Source: Candidatus Latescibacterota bacterium (GTDB taxonomy: Bacteria; Latescibacterota; UBA2968; UBA8231). Taken from it: a stretch of DNA of 64,000 bases. Positions 19,083 through 28,278 of the stretch are shown here, in pieces. The stretch covers positions 1 through 64,000 of the forward strand of contig JAJEIO010000024.1 of assembly GCA_022827835.1 (NCBI GenBank), in the 5' to 3' direction. The translations under genes were made by a program, and so were the position numbers. How positions within the stretch are numbered: the stretch's first letter is position 1; every line of letters starts with the position of its first letter. The notes under the pieces are model-generated. The model searched no databases. It worked only from the letters and a program-made list of their open reading frames with translations, and was not told the origin of the DNA.

Positions 19083-19511
19083 CTAGCCATCGGCTTGCAC
19101 GCCCAAGCCGTGGACATAGACCAATTCGCTACCGCAGTAGCCCGTCCACAAAACCAAGCCGCCGATCAGGACACCGAGCCCGATCCACGCATAGAGCGGC
19201 CATCCTTCAAGCCGCCCCTTGAGGTGCAACGGCAGGCGTCCGAGCACGGCTCCCAACCCCAATAGTAAGGTCCAGGTAGCGAGGGATTCGTGGGTGGCTA
19301 ACGGCTCAGCGGCCGGCCCATCCCAAGCCTTGTCCGCGGCTGCGTTGCCGCTGAGGACGGCGGCTGTCGCTGATAGTACGCCCAACACCAGCAAGCCGTA
19401 CGCTAGGTGGTGCCCGGCGCGGCGACCTAGCCACAGCGCGCCTAGATCGCACAGCGGACTTAGCGACAAGAGCGCGATGGGGTAGTGGACGATGAAGGGA
19501 TGCCAATCCAT
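19083..19511 (-). CDS. DUF2231-type small membrane protein
   Basis: 142 residues with four hydrophobic segments. It shows the family's landmarks: HPFIVHYPIALL at the N-terminus, THESLATWTLLLG in the middle and GSELVYVHGLGV at the end. The conserved histidines suggest haem or metal handling, but the function is not established. It lies downstream of the sulfatase start on the same strand and is divergent from the amidohydrolase. Confidence 0.75.
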   Translation of the reverse strand: MDWHPFIVHYPIALLSLSPLCDLGALWLGRRAGHHLAYGLLVLGVLSATAAVLSGNAAADKAWDGPAAEPLATHESLATWTLLLGLGAVLGRLPLHLKGRLEGWPLYAWIGLGVLIGGLVLWTGYCGSELVYVHGLGVQADG

Positions 19512-19592
19512 ATTGTATTGTTATTGTTAATCAAACTTAGGATTGTTAATGAAACTTTGGGAACGCGACACCTCAAACCGGAGCAATGCCCC

Positions 19593-20888
19593 ATGGCCAC
19601 GGACCTGTCTCAACACATCGCCGACACGCTGCTAATCGACACGCACGAGCACCTGCGCAAGGAGCGCGACTGGGTCGAGGACGGCCCGGACATTTTGCAA
19701 GACCTGTTTGGCAACTACGTGCCCGCCGATCTGATCGCCGCTGGCGCTACTCCCGAAGACCTGCACAAGCTCAACGACGCTTCCGACCCGGACTTGGGAG
19801 CGCGCTTTGACGGCATCCGCTCTGCCTTTGCGGCCATCCGCCTCACCGGCTACGGCGAGGCCGTGCGCATCCTCGCACACGAGATTTATGGCATGGCCGA
19901 TTTTAGCGACGATGAGCTGTACAAGGCGCAAGAAAAGCTCAGCGCTTGGCGTCAACCCGGCGGGCGGCACGAGTTGCTCAGCCAAATCGGCCGGCTGGAC
20001 CACGTGCAGACCGACGATTTTTCTTGGCCCTGCTCGCCCGACGAGTCCGGCGTAGATTTTTTCCTCTACGACTTGTCGTGGGCTGCCTTCTGCAACGGCC
20101 AAATCGACGCCGAGGCCATTGAGCGCGAGACCGGCGTGGCCGTCACCGACTTGGCTAGCCTCAAGCAGGGCATGGAAGCCATCTTCGCCCAGCACGGCCC
20201 CCATGCCATAGCGGTCAAAGCCCAGCACGCGTACAACCGCACGCTGCGCTGGGAAGAGCGCGCCGACGCCGACGCCGAGCGCGTGCTCCAACGTCTGCTC
20301 CAAGGCATAGAACTCGACGAGCCGAGCCGGTTGCTGCTGGGCGATTGGTGCTGGGCGCGGGGCACTGAGCTGGCGATTGAATACGAGTTGCCGTTCAAGA
20401 TTCACACTGGCTACTACGCTGGCAACGACCGCATGCCCGTTGACCGCATCAAAAGCGGCAACCTCTGCCCCTTGCTGGCCCGCTACCTCGACTGCCGCTT
20501 TGTGCTGATGCACATTGCCTATCCCTATTCCAACGAATTGGTCGCGCTGACCAAGCACTACCGCAATGTGTACGCCGACCTCTGCTGGGCGTGGTCGATT
20601 GACCCGTATAGCTCGTGCGATTTCGTGCGCCGCTTTATTCACGCCGCCCCTGCGTCCAAGCTCTTCGCCTTTGGCGGCGACACTGGCTGGCCGACCAGTT
20701 CGGCGGCCTACGCGATTCAGGCGCGGCGCTGGCTCACCCGCGCCCTCCAAGGCGAGATAGACGACGGCCTGCTGACCGAGGCCGAGGCCATAGAGCTGGC
20801 GACCCGCTTCATGCGCGGCAACCAAGAGGCCTGTTTCGACTTGGCTGGGACGCGGCAGGCGCTGCGCCGGTCGCTTTCAGCCGCTTAG
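19593..20888 (+). CDS. Amidohydrolase-superfamily protein
   Basis: 431 residues from the ATG at 19593 (preceded by GGAG at a 9-base spacing). The frame is open to 19485, but the protein-like sequence starts MATDLSQHIADTLLIDTHEHL. That HxH pair on strand 1 is the amidohydrolase metal site. FKIHTGYYAG and FGGDTGWPTSS supply later ligand histidine and aspartate candidates. The C-terminal MRGNQEACFDL resembles amidohydrolase-2/uronate-isomerase-like proteins. The substrate is unknown, though the neighbourhood suggests organic acid or sugar-acid catabolism. Confidence 0.75.
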   Translation: MATDLSQHIADTLLIDTHEHLRKERDWVEDGPDILQDLFGNYVPADLIAAGATPEDLHKLNDASDPDLGARFDGIRSAFAAIRLTGYGEAVRILAHEIYGMADFSDDELYKAQEKLSAWRQPGGRHELLSQIGRLDHVQTDDFSWPCSPDESGVDFFLYDLSWAAFCNGQIDAEAIERETGVAVTDLASLKQGMEAIFAQHGPHAIAVKAQHAYNRTLRWEERADADAERVLQRLLQGIELDEPSRLLLGDWCWARGTELAIEYELPFKIHTGYYAGNDRMPVDRIKSGNLCPLLARYLDCRFVLMHIAYPYSNELVALTKHYRNVYADLCWAWSIDPYSSCDFVRRFIHAAPASKLFAFGGDTGWPTSSAAYAIQARRWLTRALQGEIDDGLLTEAEAIELATRFMRGNQEACFDLAGTRQALRRSLSAA

Positions 20889-21237
20889 GTTACGCCAGGG
20901 TAGATCGGTTGGCGAGAAGAACGGAGCCGACAGAACAGGTCGCGTCGCCAGTGATCGGAGACAGCAAGTACCGTCATTCTCGTGGAAGAACGTCACCCCG
21001 TGTCCCGACACGGGGCGGAAATCCAGAGTGGTCAAGAGCAAACGCGATCTAAGAATGTGTCGCTTTGTATGACCGCTTACTTGTCTCGTTTTTCCTATTT
21101 ATAAGTAATTGTTTTCAAATAACTAATATAAATTAGTGTGATAAAAAAGCATAAAAAATGTCAGCAATTTTGACAAGAAAAATGACAGCGGTGTCCGGCG
21201 TGCTTGACCTATTGAGACTTGCACGGGAGGCAAACAG
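20889..21237 (+). promoter_or_regulatory. Long intergenic leader of the SIR2 pair, with REP-like element and AT-rich inverted repeats
   Basis: No gene is supported in these 349 bases. 20971-21026 starts with CGTCATTCTCG and ends with CGGAAATCCAG around a 9-bp inverted repeat CCCCGTGTC/GACACGGGG, like a decayed dispersed palindrome. From about 21060 the composition turns strongly AT-rich, unlike the flanks. It contains CTAAT-ATAA-ATTAG (21123-21136) and TGTCA-N7-TGACA (21159-21175), followed by another TGACA at 21183. These are plausible operators for the RHH-like protein encoded immediately downstream. GGGAGG at a 7-base spacing is its ribosome-binding site. Confidence 0.5.
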
Positions 21238-21558
21238 ATGAAGAAGGAACAGATGGTCGGCACTAGGCTCCCCTCGGAGTTGGTCCGCGAATTAGCGTTT
21301 ATCGAGGAGGTTGAGCAGTCCGATCGCTCAGCCACTGTGCGCCGGCTACTCTCGAAAGCGATCCAGCAATGGAAGCTCGAGCACTACGTCCGGCTGTATG
21401 GCGATGGAAAGCTCACGCTGGCACGAGCTGCGCGCGATGCTGGAGTCTCCTTGTGGGAGATGATGGATTATGCCCGGGCCAGAAAGGTGCCTGCCCAATA
21501 CGACCTCGAAGAGCTCCAGCGCGACTTGGGAACCATCTACGGAAGTCCGGACCAGTAG
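21238..21558 (+). CDS. Small RHH + UPF0175-like protein preceding the SIR2 gene
   Basis: 106 residues. The first 45 (MVGTRLPSELVRELAFIEEV, then SATVRRLLSKAI) look like a ribbon-helix-helix DNA-binding unit. The rest (GKLTLARAARDAGVSLWEMMDYARARKV) matches the UPF0175 helical pattern of known or suspected antitoxins. The same C-terminal pattern occurs in the 83-residue protein at 28271. It ends 28 bases before the SIR2 start and has a strong ribosome-binding site. Likely role: autoregulator and/or inhibitor of the SIR2 effector; this is inference. UPF0175 proteins more usually precede a DUF3368 PIN-like toxin. Confidence 0.75.
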   Translation: MKKEQMVGTRLPSELVRELAFIEEVEQSDRSATVRRLLSKAIQQWKLEHYVRLYGDGKLTLARAARDAGVSLWEMMDYARARKVPAQYDLEELQRDLGTIYGSPDQ

Positions 21559-21586
21559 TTAGCCAGTTAATAGACAAGGCGAAGTA

Positions 21587-24500
21587 ATGCGGTTTTTTGA
21601 AAATGGTCCGGCGATTCCGGATGAGCTACTCCACGCCCGCGACGAGGGCCGAGTAGTTTTCTTTTGTGGGGCTGGGGTCTCACGGGCTAAGGCAAAGCTG
21701 CCGGACTTCTTTGGTTTAGCAAAAAAAGTTATGGAGGCACTCGGGGTTCAAGCTGATAGCCCAGCCCGGAAGCTACTTGAGGAAGCACATAATGTTGAGG
21801 CCCAAACCGGTGTTGCCGGTGTAATCGCGGCAGACCGGATATTCGGTCTGCTTGAGCGCGAATTTTCTACGGACGTTATAGAATCGGCGGTGGCTTCCGC
21901 GCTGCGACCGGATGATGAACCCGATTTGACGGCTCATCGTACAATCCTCGACCTCGCAACCACTAGGGAAGGTTTGGTTCATATCGTAACGACTAACTTT
22001 GATTGTCTGTTTGACGATTGTGATCGCGACCTTTTCTCGTGGCAACGACCTCGTTTGCCTGATCCGTCTCGGCCAAAGGATATGAACGGCATTGTCTATC
22101 TTCACGGTAAGGCTACATCTGATTATCAAGGGGCTGAAGGCGATGGGTTTGTTCTGTCCAGTTCCCAGTTTGGACAGGCGTATCTTTCGGAGGGTTGGGC
22201 TACTTCCTTCTTTCGAGAAATCATTGACAGATACGTCGTTGTCTTCGTCGGCTACGCGGCGGACGATCCTCCTGTTCATTATCTGTTAGAGGGACTAAAC
22301 AGACAGATCAAGGACAAGGAACGCCAAGTCTATGCTTTTCAAGCGGGTGATGCGGACGATGTGGCCTCTAAATGGGGTCACAGAGGGGTTAAGGCCATTT
22401 CCTATGCGGAAGATTCCGGCCATACTGCGCTTTGGGATACGTTAGAGGCTTGGGCGCAGAGAGCGCGAGATACCGATAAATGGTATTCGGAGGTCATCAA
22501 CAAAGCGAAGCAGGGGCCTCAAAGCCTTTCGCCGCATGAGCGTGGGCAAGTTGCTCACATCGTCTCGACGGTTGAGGGGGTCAGAAAATTCTCGGAGGGA
22601 GAAGAACCGCCTCCGGCAGAGTGGCTGTGTGTTTTCGATAAGTACAGGCGCTATGGTGAGCCGGGAAAGCTAGGTAGCTGGTTGGAGGAGGGACCAGACG
22701 TCGATCCATTTGATCTTTACCGCATCGACTCGGATGTGCCGCCAGACAAAGCCGGTTCTGGAGACCGTAAGCCACCGACCGACGCTTGGGACGCCTTTGA
22801 TCTGAACCACCTCGATAAAACCAACTTGAGCGATGACAGTTTTCCGTCGATAACAGGTCGTTGGGCGTACAATGTGCCGCCCCTTCCTTCGCGGCTCCGA
22901 CAAATGGGGGCGTGGATAGGAAATGTCGCTGGCCAGCCTGCGGCGGTTTGGTGGGCAGTACGACAACCTCCTCTGCATCCCGATATTCGGCGCGAAATAC
23001 GTTTGGCTCTTACAGATTCACAACGGCCCATATCTCCCGCTGTTCGTGAGGCTTGGTACTATCTGCTCGAATACTGGGAACAAGGTAGAGGTAGGAATGC
23101 CGATTTGGTCGGTTGGAGTGAATTGAAAAGACGAATCTCAAAGGACGGTTGGAGCAAAAGCGTTGTTCGCGCCTATGCTGCATGTTTTCGCCCTTATTTG
23201 CGAGTGGAGCCACCTTGGGGCAATCCTAAGCCGCCCGAACAGGAAGACGAGATAGGTCTCAGGGATCTTATTGATTTGGACGTCGTGTATCCAGTAGATA
23301 ACAGTGAAAGAATCCTCATCCCAGATGAATGGGTTGCTCCTGTTGTAGTAGTATTGCGTAAGAACCTCGAAACTGCACTAGAGCTTGAGACCGAAATCGA
23401 CAGAGGCGGTCTTCGTCATATAAGCTCTATTATTCCAGACCAGAGTTCAGACAGCGATCACAAACGCAGACTATCTGGAGCCGTCATTGAATTTACATCT
23501 GTCTTTGATCGTCTCATACAGATCGACCTTAAAGCGGCGAGGCGCGAGTTTTCAAAATGGCCGATTGAAGACAACACGATATTTACAAGGTTGCGAATAT
23601 GGGCCGCAGGCAAATCCGACTTGGTGCCGGATGATCAGTTTGGTCTCATACTTGCCGATATGAGTGATGAAGCCTTTTGGGATGATAGCCATGAGTGGGA
23701 TTTGCTGCATACGCTATTGGCTCGGTGGGATAGATTGAGCGACGGCACCCGTATCAAGATCGAAGAACTGCTTCTGAAAGGACGTGTACGTCGGGAAGAC
23801 GAGAGTGAAGAGGAGTTCAAAGAACGGTGTGCATGGTCAATACTCAAGCGGATAACTTGGTTGTCAAGGAGAGGATGCAAACTGCATCTCAATCTTGAAG
23901 AAGAAACTGATCGGCTTCGGGGGTTCGTACCGGATTGGAAGCCGGAACATGTCGATAAAGTTGTGAGATATTCGGGAACTACAGTCGGATCAGTGGAAGT
24001 TGAAACTGGTTATTCAGCATTATTGGATATACCTCTTGCTTGTGTGCTGCCAAAGGCACGCAGTCTGAGTGGAAGACGCGACAAACCTTTCGTCCGATAT
24101 AATCCCTTCGGCGGATTGTCGGCTGACCGCCCTATCAGAGCGTTTTCTGCTCTCAGGGTAGCGGCAGAGAAGGGAGATTTTCCAGCTTGGGCATGGAGCA
24201 CCTTTCTAAATGCAGAGAAGCGAAAGACCGATAAGCCCAGATTTATGATGTTGATCGCCGAGCGGTTGGCCTGTTACTTGGACAACGGCAAGACGGTACC
24301 CGTCGAGCTAGTAGCAAATTGGCTATCGAATGTGAGCAATCATCTCGCCGACCAATTTCCAGCGAGTTTTCGCAGGGTGACGAGAGTGCTAATTCAAGCC
24401 CTAAAAGATCCGGAGAATAGGATGACTACAGCTATAGTGTTTAATGCTCCTCCCGAGAAACTTAAACAAGAAAGAGAACGAGAACTTGTTCAGACGGCTG

Positions 24501-25396
24501 CACAGACTGCACGGGCGGTTGCACAAGCTTTCTTTCACACCCAGAAGACAGACCTTCTAAAGTATGTAGATGAACTACTTGTTTTGCCTAGCGATCTGCG
24601 CCGACAGGTACTGACAATTTTTGCACAGTGGATGAACTGGTTTTATGCAAAGAAACGCGAATGGTCAGAAAAGAACCTGATTGCGGTTCTCGATTCCAGC
24701 GACCTTGGCGATAGGGATGCCTTTTGGGGAGGTTTTTTCTCCCGTGCGTCAGTAAGCCAAGAGTTGTTTATGCGCTTAAAGCCTCACTTGCTCCGGCTTG
24801 TAAGGGAGGATGGTGAGACGCGCCGTAAGCACAGCCAAGGGCTTTCGAGTCTTATTTTATCTGGGTGGGGGAGCGTTATTGAGGGGACGAGCGATCGTTG
24901 TATTTCCAATGAGGAGTTCAGAGCTGTTCTAGTGCAGGCGGATGATGAATTTCGATCCCATGTGTTACATGAGATGAGGCAGTTGTGGAATAATGAAGAA
25001 GAGGAGACCAGAGACAAATGGACATCATTGTTGCCAGAGTTCTTGAGAGATGTATGGCCTCTTGAGAGAAAGGCAAACTCACCGGCAATGTCCGTGTCCT
25101 TGTGCGAATTGGTGCTTTCTAACGAAGAGCTATTTCCAAATTTAGTAGATATAATTCTTCCGTGTCTGACGAAGACAGATGATCTCCTATATCGCCATTG
25201 TTTATCATTGTCTGACAATATCGCTCAAAAACACCCCCATCAAATGCTGAATCTATTGTATAAAGTGCTACCGGATAAGACTTCAACTTGGCCCTATGAT
25301 ACTGAAGAGATACTTGCGTCGATAAGCGAAGGCGACCCCACTTTGAGAACTAACGAGAAATTCCTCGAATTGAAGCGGCGATGGGACTCCCGGTAA
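21587..25396 (+). CDS. Large SIR2-domain protein, probable NAD-consuming antiphage effector (DSR-like)
   Basis: 1269 residues. The N-terminal 280 form a SIR2 domain with GAGVS (28-32), TTNFD (N137, D139), YLHGKA (H173) and VGYAADDPP. The asparagine and histidine are the residues required for NAD hydrolysis in defence sirtuins. The remaining ~950 residues are a helical region with no family I recognise, matching the long sensor part of DSR/ThsA-like proteins in length and placement but not assignable by eye. Codon and base composition are clearly less GC-rich than in the flanking metabolic genes, a sign of transfer. It ends 10 bases from the convergent restriction enzyme. Confidence 0.82.
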   Translation: MRFFENGPAIPDELLHARDEGRVVFFCGAGVSRAKAKLPDFFGLAKKVMEALGVQADSPARKLLEEAHNVEAQTGVAGVIAADRIFGLLEREFSTDVIESAVASALRPDDEPDLTAHRTILDLATTREGLVHIVTTNFDCLFDDCDRDLFSWQRPRLPDPSRPKDMNGIVYLHGKATSDYQGAEGDGFVLSSSQFGQAYLSEGWATSFFREIIDRYVVVFVGYAADDPPVHYLLEGLNRQIKDKERQVYAFQAGDADDVASKWGHRGVKAISYAEDSGHTALWDTLEAWAQRARDTDKWYSEVINKAKQGPQSLSPHERGQVAHIVSTVEGVRKFSEGEEPPPAEWLCVFDKYRRYGEPGKLGSWLEEGPDVDPFDLYRIDSDVPPDKAGSGDRKPPTDAWDAFDLNHLDKTNLSDDSFPSITGRWAYNVPPLPSRLRQMGAWIGNVAGQPAAVWWAVRQPPLHPDIRREIRLALTDSQRPISPAVREAWYYLLEYWEQGRGRNADLVGWSELKRRISKDGWSKSVVRAYAACFRPYLRVEPPWGNPKPPEQEDEIGLRDLIDLDVVYPVDNSERILIPDEWVAPVVVVLRKNLETALELETEIDRGGLRHISSIIPDQSSDSDHKRRLSGAVIEFTSVFDRLIQIDLKAARREFSKWPIEDNTIFTRLRIWAAGKSDLVPDDQFGLILADMSDEAFWDDSHEWDLLHTLLARWDRLSDGTRIKIEELLLKGRVRREDESEEEFKERCAWSILKRITWLSRRGCKLHLNLEEETDRLRGFVPDWKPEHVDKVVRYSGTTVGSVEVETGYSALLDIPLACVLPKARSLSGRRDKPFVRYNPFGGLSADRPIRAFSALRVAAEKGDFPAWAWSTFLNAEKRKTDKPRFMMLIAERLACYLDNGKTVPVELVANWLSNVSNHLADQFPASFRRVTRVLIQALKDPENRMTTAIVFNAPPEKLKQERERELVQTAAQTARAVAQAFFHTQKTDLLKYVDELLVLPSDLRRQVLTIFAQWMNWFYAKKREWSEKNLIAVLDSSDLGDRDAFWGGFFSRASVSQELFMRLKPHLLRLVREDGETRRKHSQGLSSLILSGWGSVIEGTSDRCISNEEFRAVLVQADDEFRSHVLHEMRQLWNNEEEETRDKWTSLLPEFLRDVWPLERKANSPAMSVSLCELVLSNEELFPNLVDIILPCLTKTDDLLYRHCLSLSDNIAQKHPHQMLNLLYKVLPDKTSTWPYDTEEILASISEGDPTLRTNEKFLELKRRWDSR

Positions 25397-25406
25397 TTCA
25401 GCAAGC

Positions 25407-28205
25407 TCACCGCTTCTTCACCCTCCGCCTCTTCTTCCGCTTCCCCGCCGCTTCCACTCCCAACGGTGCTTGCAACTGCTCGTAAAGCGCAAAGAGATGC
25501 TCCACGCGCTCCCGTTCCGAGGCGAAGCGTGCGCGGCGATAGAGGCCGTCCACAGCGCGGTTGAGGGCTGAGTGCGCTCGGCGCAAATCGGGCGGCATCG
25601 CGTCTGGGTCGTAGAGATCGGCGAGCGTTGCGTCGAGATGGTTGGCGCGGGCAGTGAGCACCGCGTCGGCGTGGCGCGTGAGGCGGCGTTGTAGATCTTT
25701 CTCGGAGACAGGTGGGAGCGGAAAGGTATTATAGACGACGCCGATGGAATAGCGGTAGTCGCTTTTGAGGCGTCCTCCAAAATAGCGCATCCACGCCATG
25801 TGCATAGCCGAGGTGAGCAGGGCGAACGTCGGCTTGGTTGCATCGACGAGGACGCGGACGAGATTGCTCGGAATGACCGGCGGTTCTAGCCAGCCTATGG
25901 GCACATATTCGCGCCGCTCGGAACTCACTTCCGGGACGACCAAGAATGGGGCATTGGGAATGACGTTGACGTGGTAAAGCGTCGGTGTTTCCGCTAGCTT
26001 GCGAGTCGGCGGGCTCTTGCTTTGCTGCCGAAAGGCGCGTACGGCTCGAACGCGCTCGTGTAGGGCCGGTGCCTGCCGCAGTAGGTCGGGCGGTGCCTCG
26101 CCGAGCCACAGAATCCAACGCTCGCCGCCGTTGAGGTATTCCCAAGCACCAATGAACGGGCGGACATAGGGCGCAGCCTCTGGACACTCCGCTAACAACG
26201 CATCGCGCTCGTCCGCATTTAAGATATAATGGCCGCCATCAATCGGTTTCGACCCAATGATGAGCTTCGCCAGCCCATTGATCGGCTGACTCTCTGTGCC
26301 CACGACCAAATGCGGATTGGCCAGCCCACCGCCGTCGAACAAGTAAGGCGTAATCGCTGCGAGGCTGGTTTCCTCTGGCTCGCCGTTGATGTCGGGATAG
26401 GCAAACAGCCGCTTTTCCTTGCGCGCCGCTTCCCGTTTGTCCAGTCCGATAATCACCACGTGAACATGCGCCTTGCCGCGTGCATCTGAACCCCAAGCAA
26501 ACGTGCGGTGAGCAAAGGCAATGTCGAGACGGCAGCGGTTGAACAAGATCGGCCAAAGCTGCGCCACCTGCTCGCCCTGTGTAATGGAGTTGGTCGCTAC
26601 GAACCCAACGCGCGGGTTGCCTTTCCGCGCGTACTCGCCAGCGCGTATGAACCAAGCCGCTACGTAATCGAGAGTGCCGCCGCTGCCGCCAAGTGCGGCG
26701 ACCTGTTGCACCTGCTTTCGCTGATCGGGGGACTGGAACTTTGAGCCCACAAACGGCGGATTGCCGAACACGTACGAACATCCCTCCGGCGGTAATAGTT
26801 CGGCCCAGTCCATCGTTAGCGCGTCCGCGTTGCGGATGTGCGGCGACTTCTCCAGCGGAATGCGCGCATAGGTCTGGCCGAACTCTAAGCTCAGCCGATT
26901 GTTCATAATGTGGTCCATCATCCATAACGCAGTCTCGGCGATACGCACCGGAAACTCGCTAATCTCGATGCCATAGAACTGATCAACGTTGACCACGGAG
27001 AGTAGCTCGGCGAATGCAGAAAGCTGGCCGGATGGGTGTAACTCACGCAACACCTCGATCTCAAGCTGCCGCAGTTCGCGGTACGCAATGATGAGGAAGT
27101 TGCCGCAGCCGCACGCCGGGTCGAGAAACGTCAACTGACCTAGCTCTTTTTGGAAAGTGTATAGATCGGGAATGCGGCGGTTGTCGCGTCGGGCCTTCAG
27201 GCGTTCAAATTCGGCCCGCAGGTCGTCTAAGAACAGCGGCTCAATCACCTTGCGGATGTTCTGCTCGGTAGTGTAGTGGGCACCCTGAGCGCGGCGCTCG
27301 GCTGGTTCCATCACTGATTGGAATAGCGCGCCGAAGATGGCCGGAGAAATCGCGGTCCAGTCGAACAAGCAAGCGTCGAGCAGACTCTGGCGCATTTCAG
27401 CGTCGAAGTCGGGGATGCGTAGCGGCGTAGCGAACAACTCGCCATTGACATACGGGAAGCGCGCCAAGTCCTCGTCTAGTTTGGTTTGCCGCCGCTCCTC
27501 CGGTGTGTTTAAGACTTGAAACAGCCGCGCTAGATAGGGGCCGAGGTCGCTACCGTCGGGTGAAGTGCGCTCCTCAATGAACTGCAAAAAGATGTCGCGT
27601 GGCTCGAAGATGCCGGTATCGTCGGCAAACAAACAAAACACCATGCGCACGAGGAAAAGCTCCAAGTCGTGGCCATCGTAGCCAGACTCCGCGAGCGCAT
27701 CGTGCAGGCGGGCAATGCGCTCGGACGCCTCGATGTTGACCGGGTCTTGGTCGCGGAATGTGCGCCGCTGCACTCCGATGATGAAACCGAATTTTTCGAC
27801 GTGCTGCGGCAAGTCGGCGAGGGCAAAGCGCGTCTCCTCGCGCTCGTCCCGGTCGAGCAGTTCAAAGGTCTGAAAGTCGCAGAGTAGTTGGTAGCGGGGG
27901 CGGTCGCGCTCGGGCAGCGCGTCGAAATAGGTACCGGCTTGTTTACGTGCGGCGGTAAGGTCGCGGCCCGCGCTCTTTTGCTCGACCAACAACACGCCCG
28001 GCCAGAACAGGTCGATGAAGCCGTGCGAGTTGTCCAAGCGGCGGACGTGCTCCTCATACCGCGCAACCGTGCGGCGACGCACGCCGAAGATCTCAAAGAA
28101 ATCGTTGTAGAAGCTCTGAGTCTCGCCGCTCTCATAGGTCGCGTTGGCCCACTCTGCGGCGAATTGGGCGGCACGGGAGCGGATTTCATTCCATGAAAGG
28201 CGCAT
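25407..28205 (-). CDS. MmeI-like (type IIL) combined restriction endonuclease-methyltransferase
   Basis: 932 residues in the single-chain order of MmeI-like enzymes. A PD-ExK-type nuclease lies at the N-terminus, with D65 and E75-x-K77 (LLVEQKSAG). A helical linker follows, then a gamma-class N6-adenine methyltransferase with motif I FLDPACGCGNFL (about residue 358) and motif IV GNPPF (about 478). A target-recognition region and C-terminal helices ending in a lysine/arginine-rich tail complete it. One protein should both modify and cut the same site. It is preceded by the UPF0175 gene and converges on the SIR2 gene. No separate specificity subunit is needed or seen. Confidence 0.88.
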   Translation of the reverse strand: MRLSWNEIRSRAAQFAAEWANATYESGETQSFYNDFFEIFGVRRRTVARYEEHVRRLDNSHGFIDLFWPGVLLVEQKSAGRDLTAARKQAGTYFDALPERDRPRYQLLCDFQTFELLDRDEREETRFALADLPQHVEKFGFIIGVQRRTFRDQDPVNIEASERIARLHDALAESGYDGHDLELFLVRMVFCLFADDTGIFEPRDIFLQFIEERTSPDGSDLGPYLARLFQVLNTPEERRQTKLDEDLARFPYVNGELFATPLRIPDFDAEMRQSLLDACLFDWTAISPAIFGALFQSVMEPAERRAQGAHYTTEQNIRKVIEPLFLDDLRAEFERLKARRDNRRIPDLYTFQKELGQLTFLDPACGCGNFLIIAYRELRQLEIEVLRELHPSGQLSAFAELLSVVNVDQFYGIEISEFPVRIAETALWMMDHIMNNRLSLEFGQTYARIPLEKSPHIRNADALTMDWAELLPPEGCSYVFGNPPFVGSKFQSPDQRKQVQQVAALGGSGGTLDYVAAWFIRAGEYARKGNPRVGFVATNSITQGEQVAQLWPILFNRCRLDIAFAHRTFAWGSDARGKAHVHVVIIGLDKREAARKEKRLFAYPDINGEPEETSLAAITPYLFDGGGLANPHLVVGTESQPINGLAKLIIGSKPIDGGHYILNADERDALLAECPEAAPYVRPFIGAWEYLNGGERWILWLGEAPPDLLRQAPALHERVRAVRAFRQQSKSPPTRKLAETPTLYHVNVIPNAPFLVVPEVSSERREYVPIGWLEPPVIPSNLVRVLVDATKPTFALLTSAMHMAWMRYFGGRLKSDYRYSIGVVYNTFPLPPVSEKDLQRRLTRHADAVLTARANHLDATLADLYDPDAMPPDLRRAHSALNRAVDGLYRRARFASERERVEHLFALYEQLQAPLGVEAAGKRKKRRRVKKR

Positions 28206-28278
28206 GACGATGGATTCTACGCTGGCTTGCTAAAGATACAGCAGCGGTGACAGAAGTGTTGCTGATGAACTCAGACAT
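28186..28278 (-). pseudogene. Possible remnant of a DUF3368 PIN-like toxin start
   Basis: An ATG at 28276-28278 overlaps the end of the UPF0175 gene, the arrangement typical of UPF0175-DUF3368 pairs. The first residues read MSEFISNTSV, resembling the ISNTSPL opening of DUF3368 toxins. Similarity stops after about 9 codons and the 30-codon frame then runs into the MmeI-like gene in another phase. I read this as a toxin truncated when the restriction gene was placed behind the antitoxin. The match is short and could be chance. Confidence 0.3.

Noticed and set aside
19632-20825. 397-codon minus-strand frame opposite the amidohydrolase
   Set aside because: Long only because of GC-rich codons; no domain pattern, while the plus strand has HxH and later metal ligands.
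20889-21237. tRNA or riboswitch in the long spacer before the SIR2 pair
   Set aside because: Inverted repeats are present but no cloverleaf or known aptamer core could be recognised.
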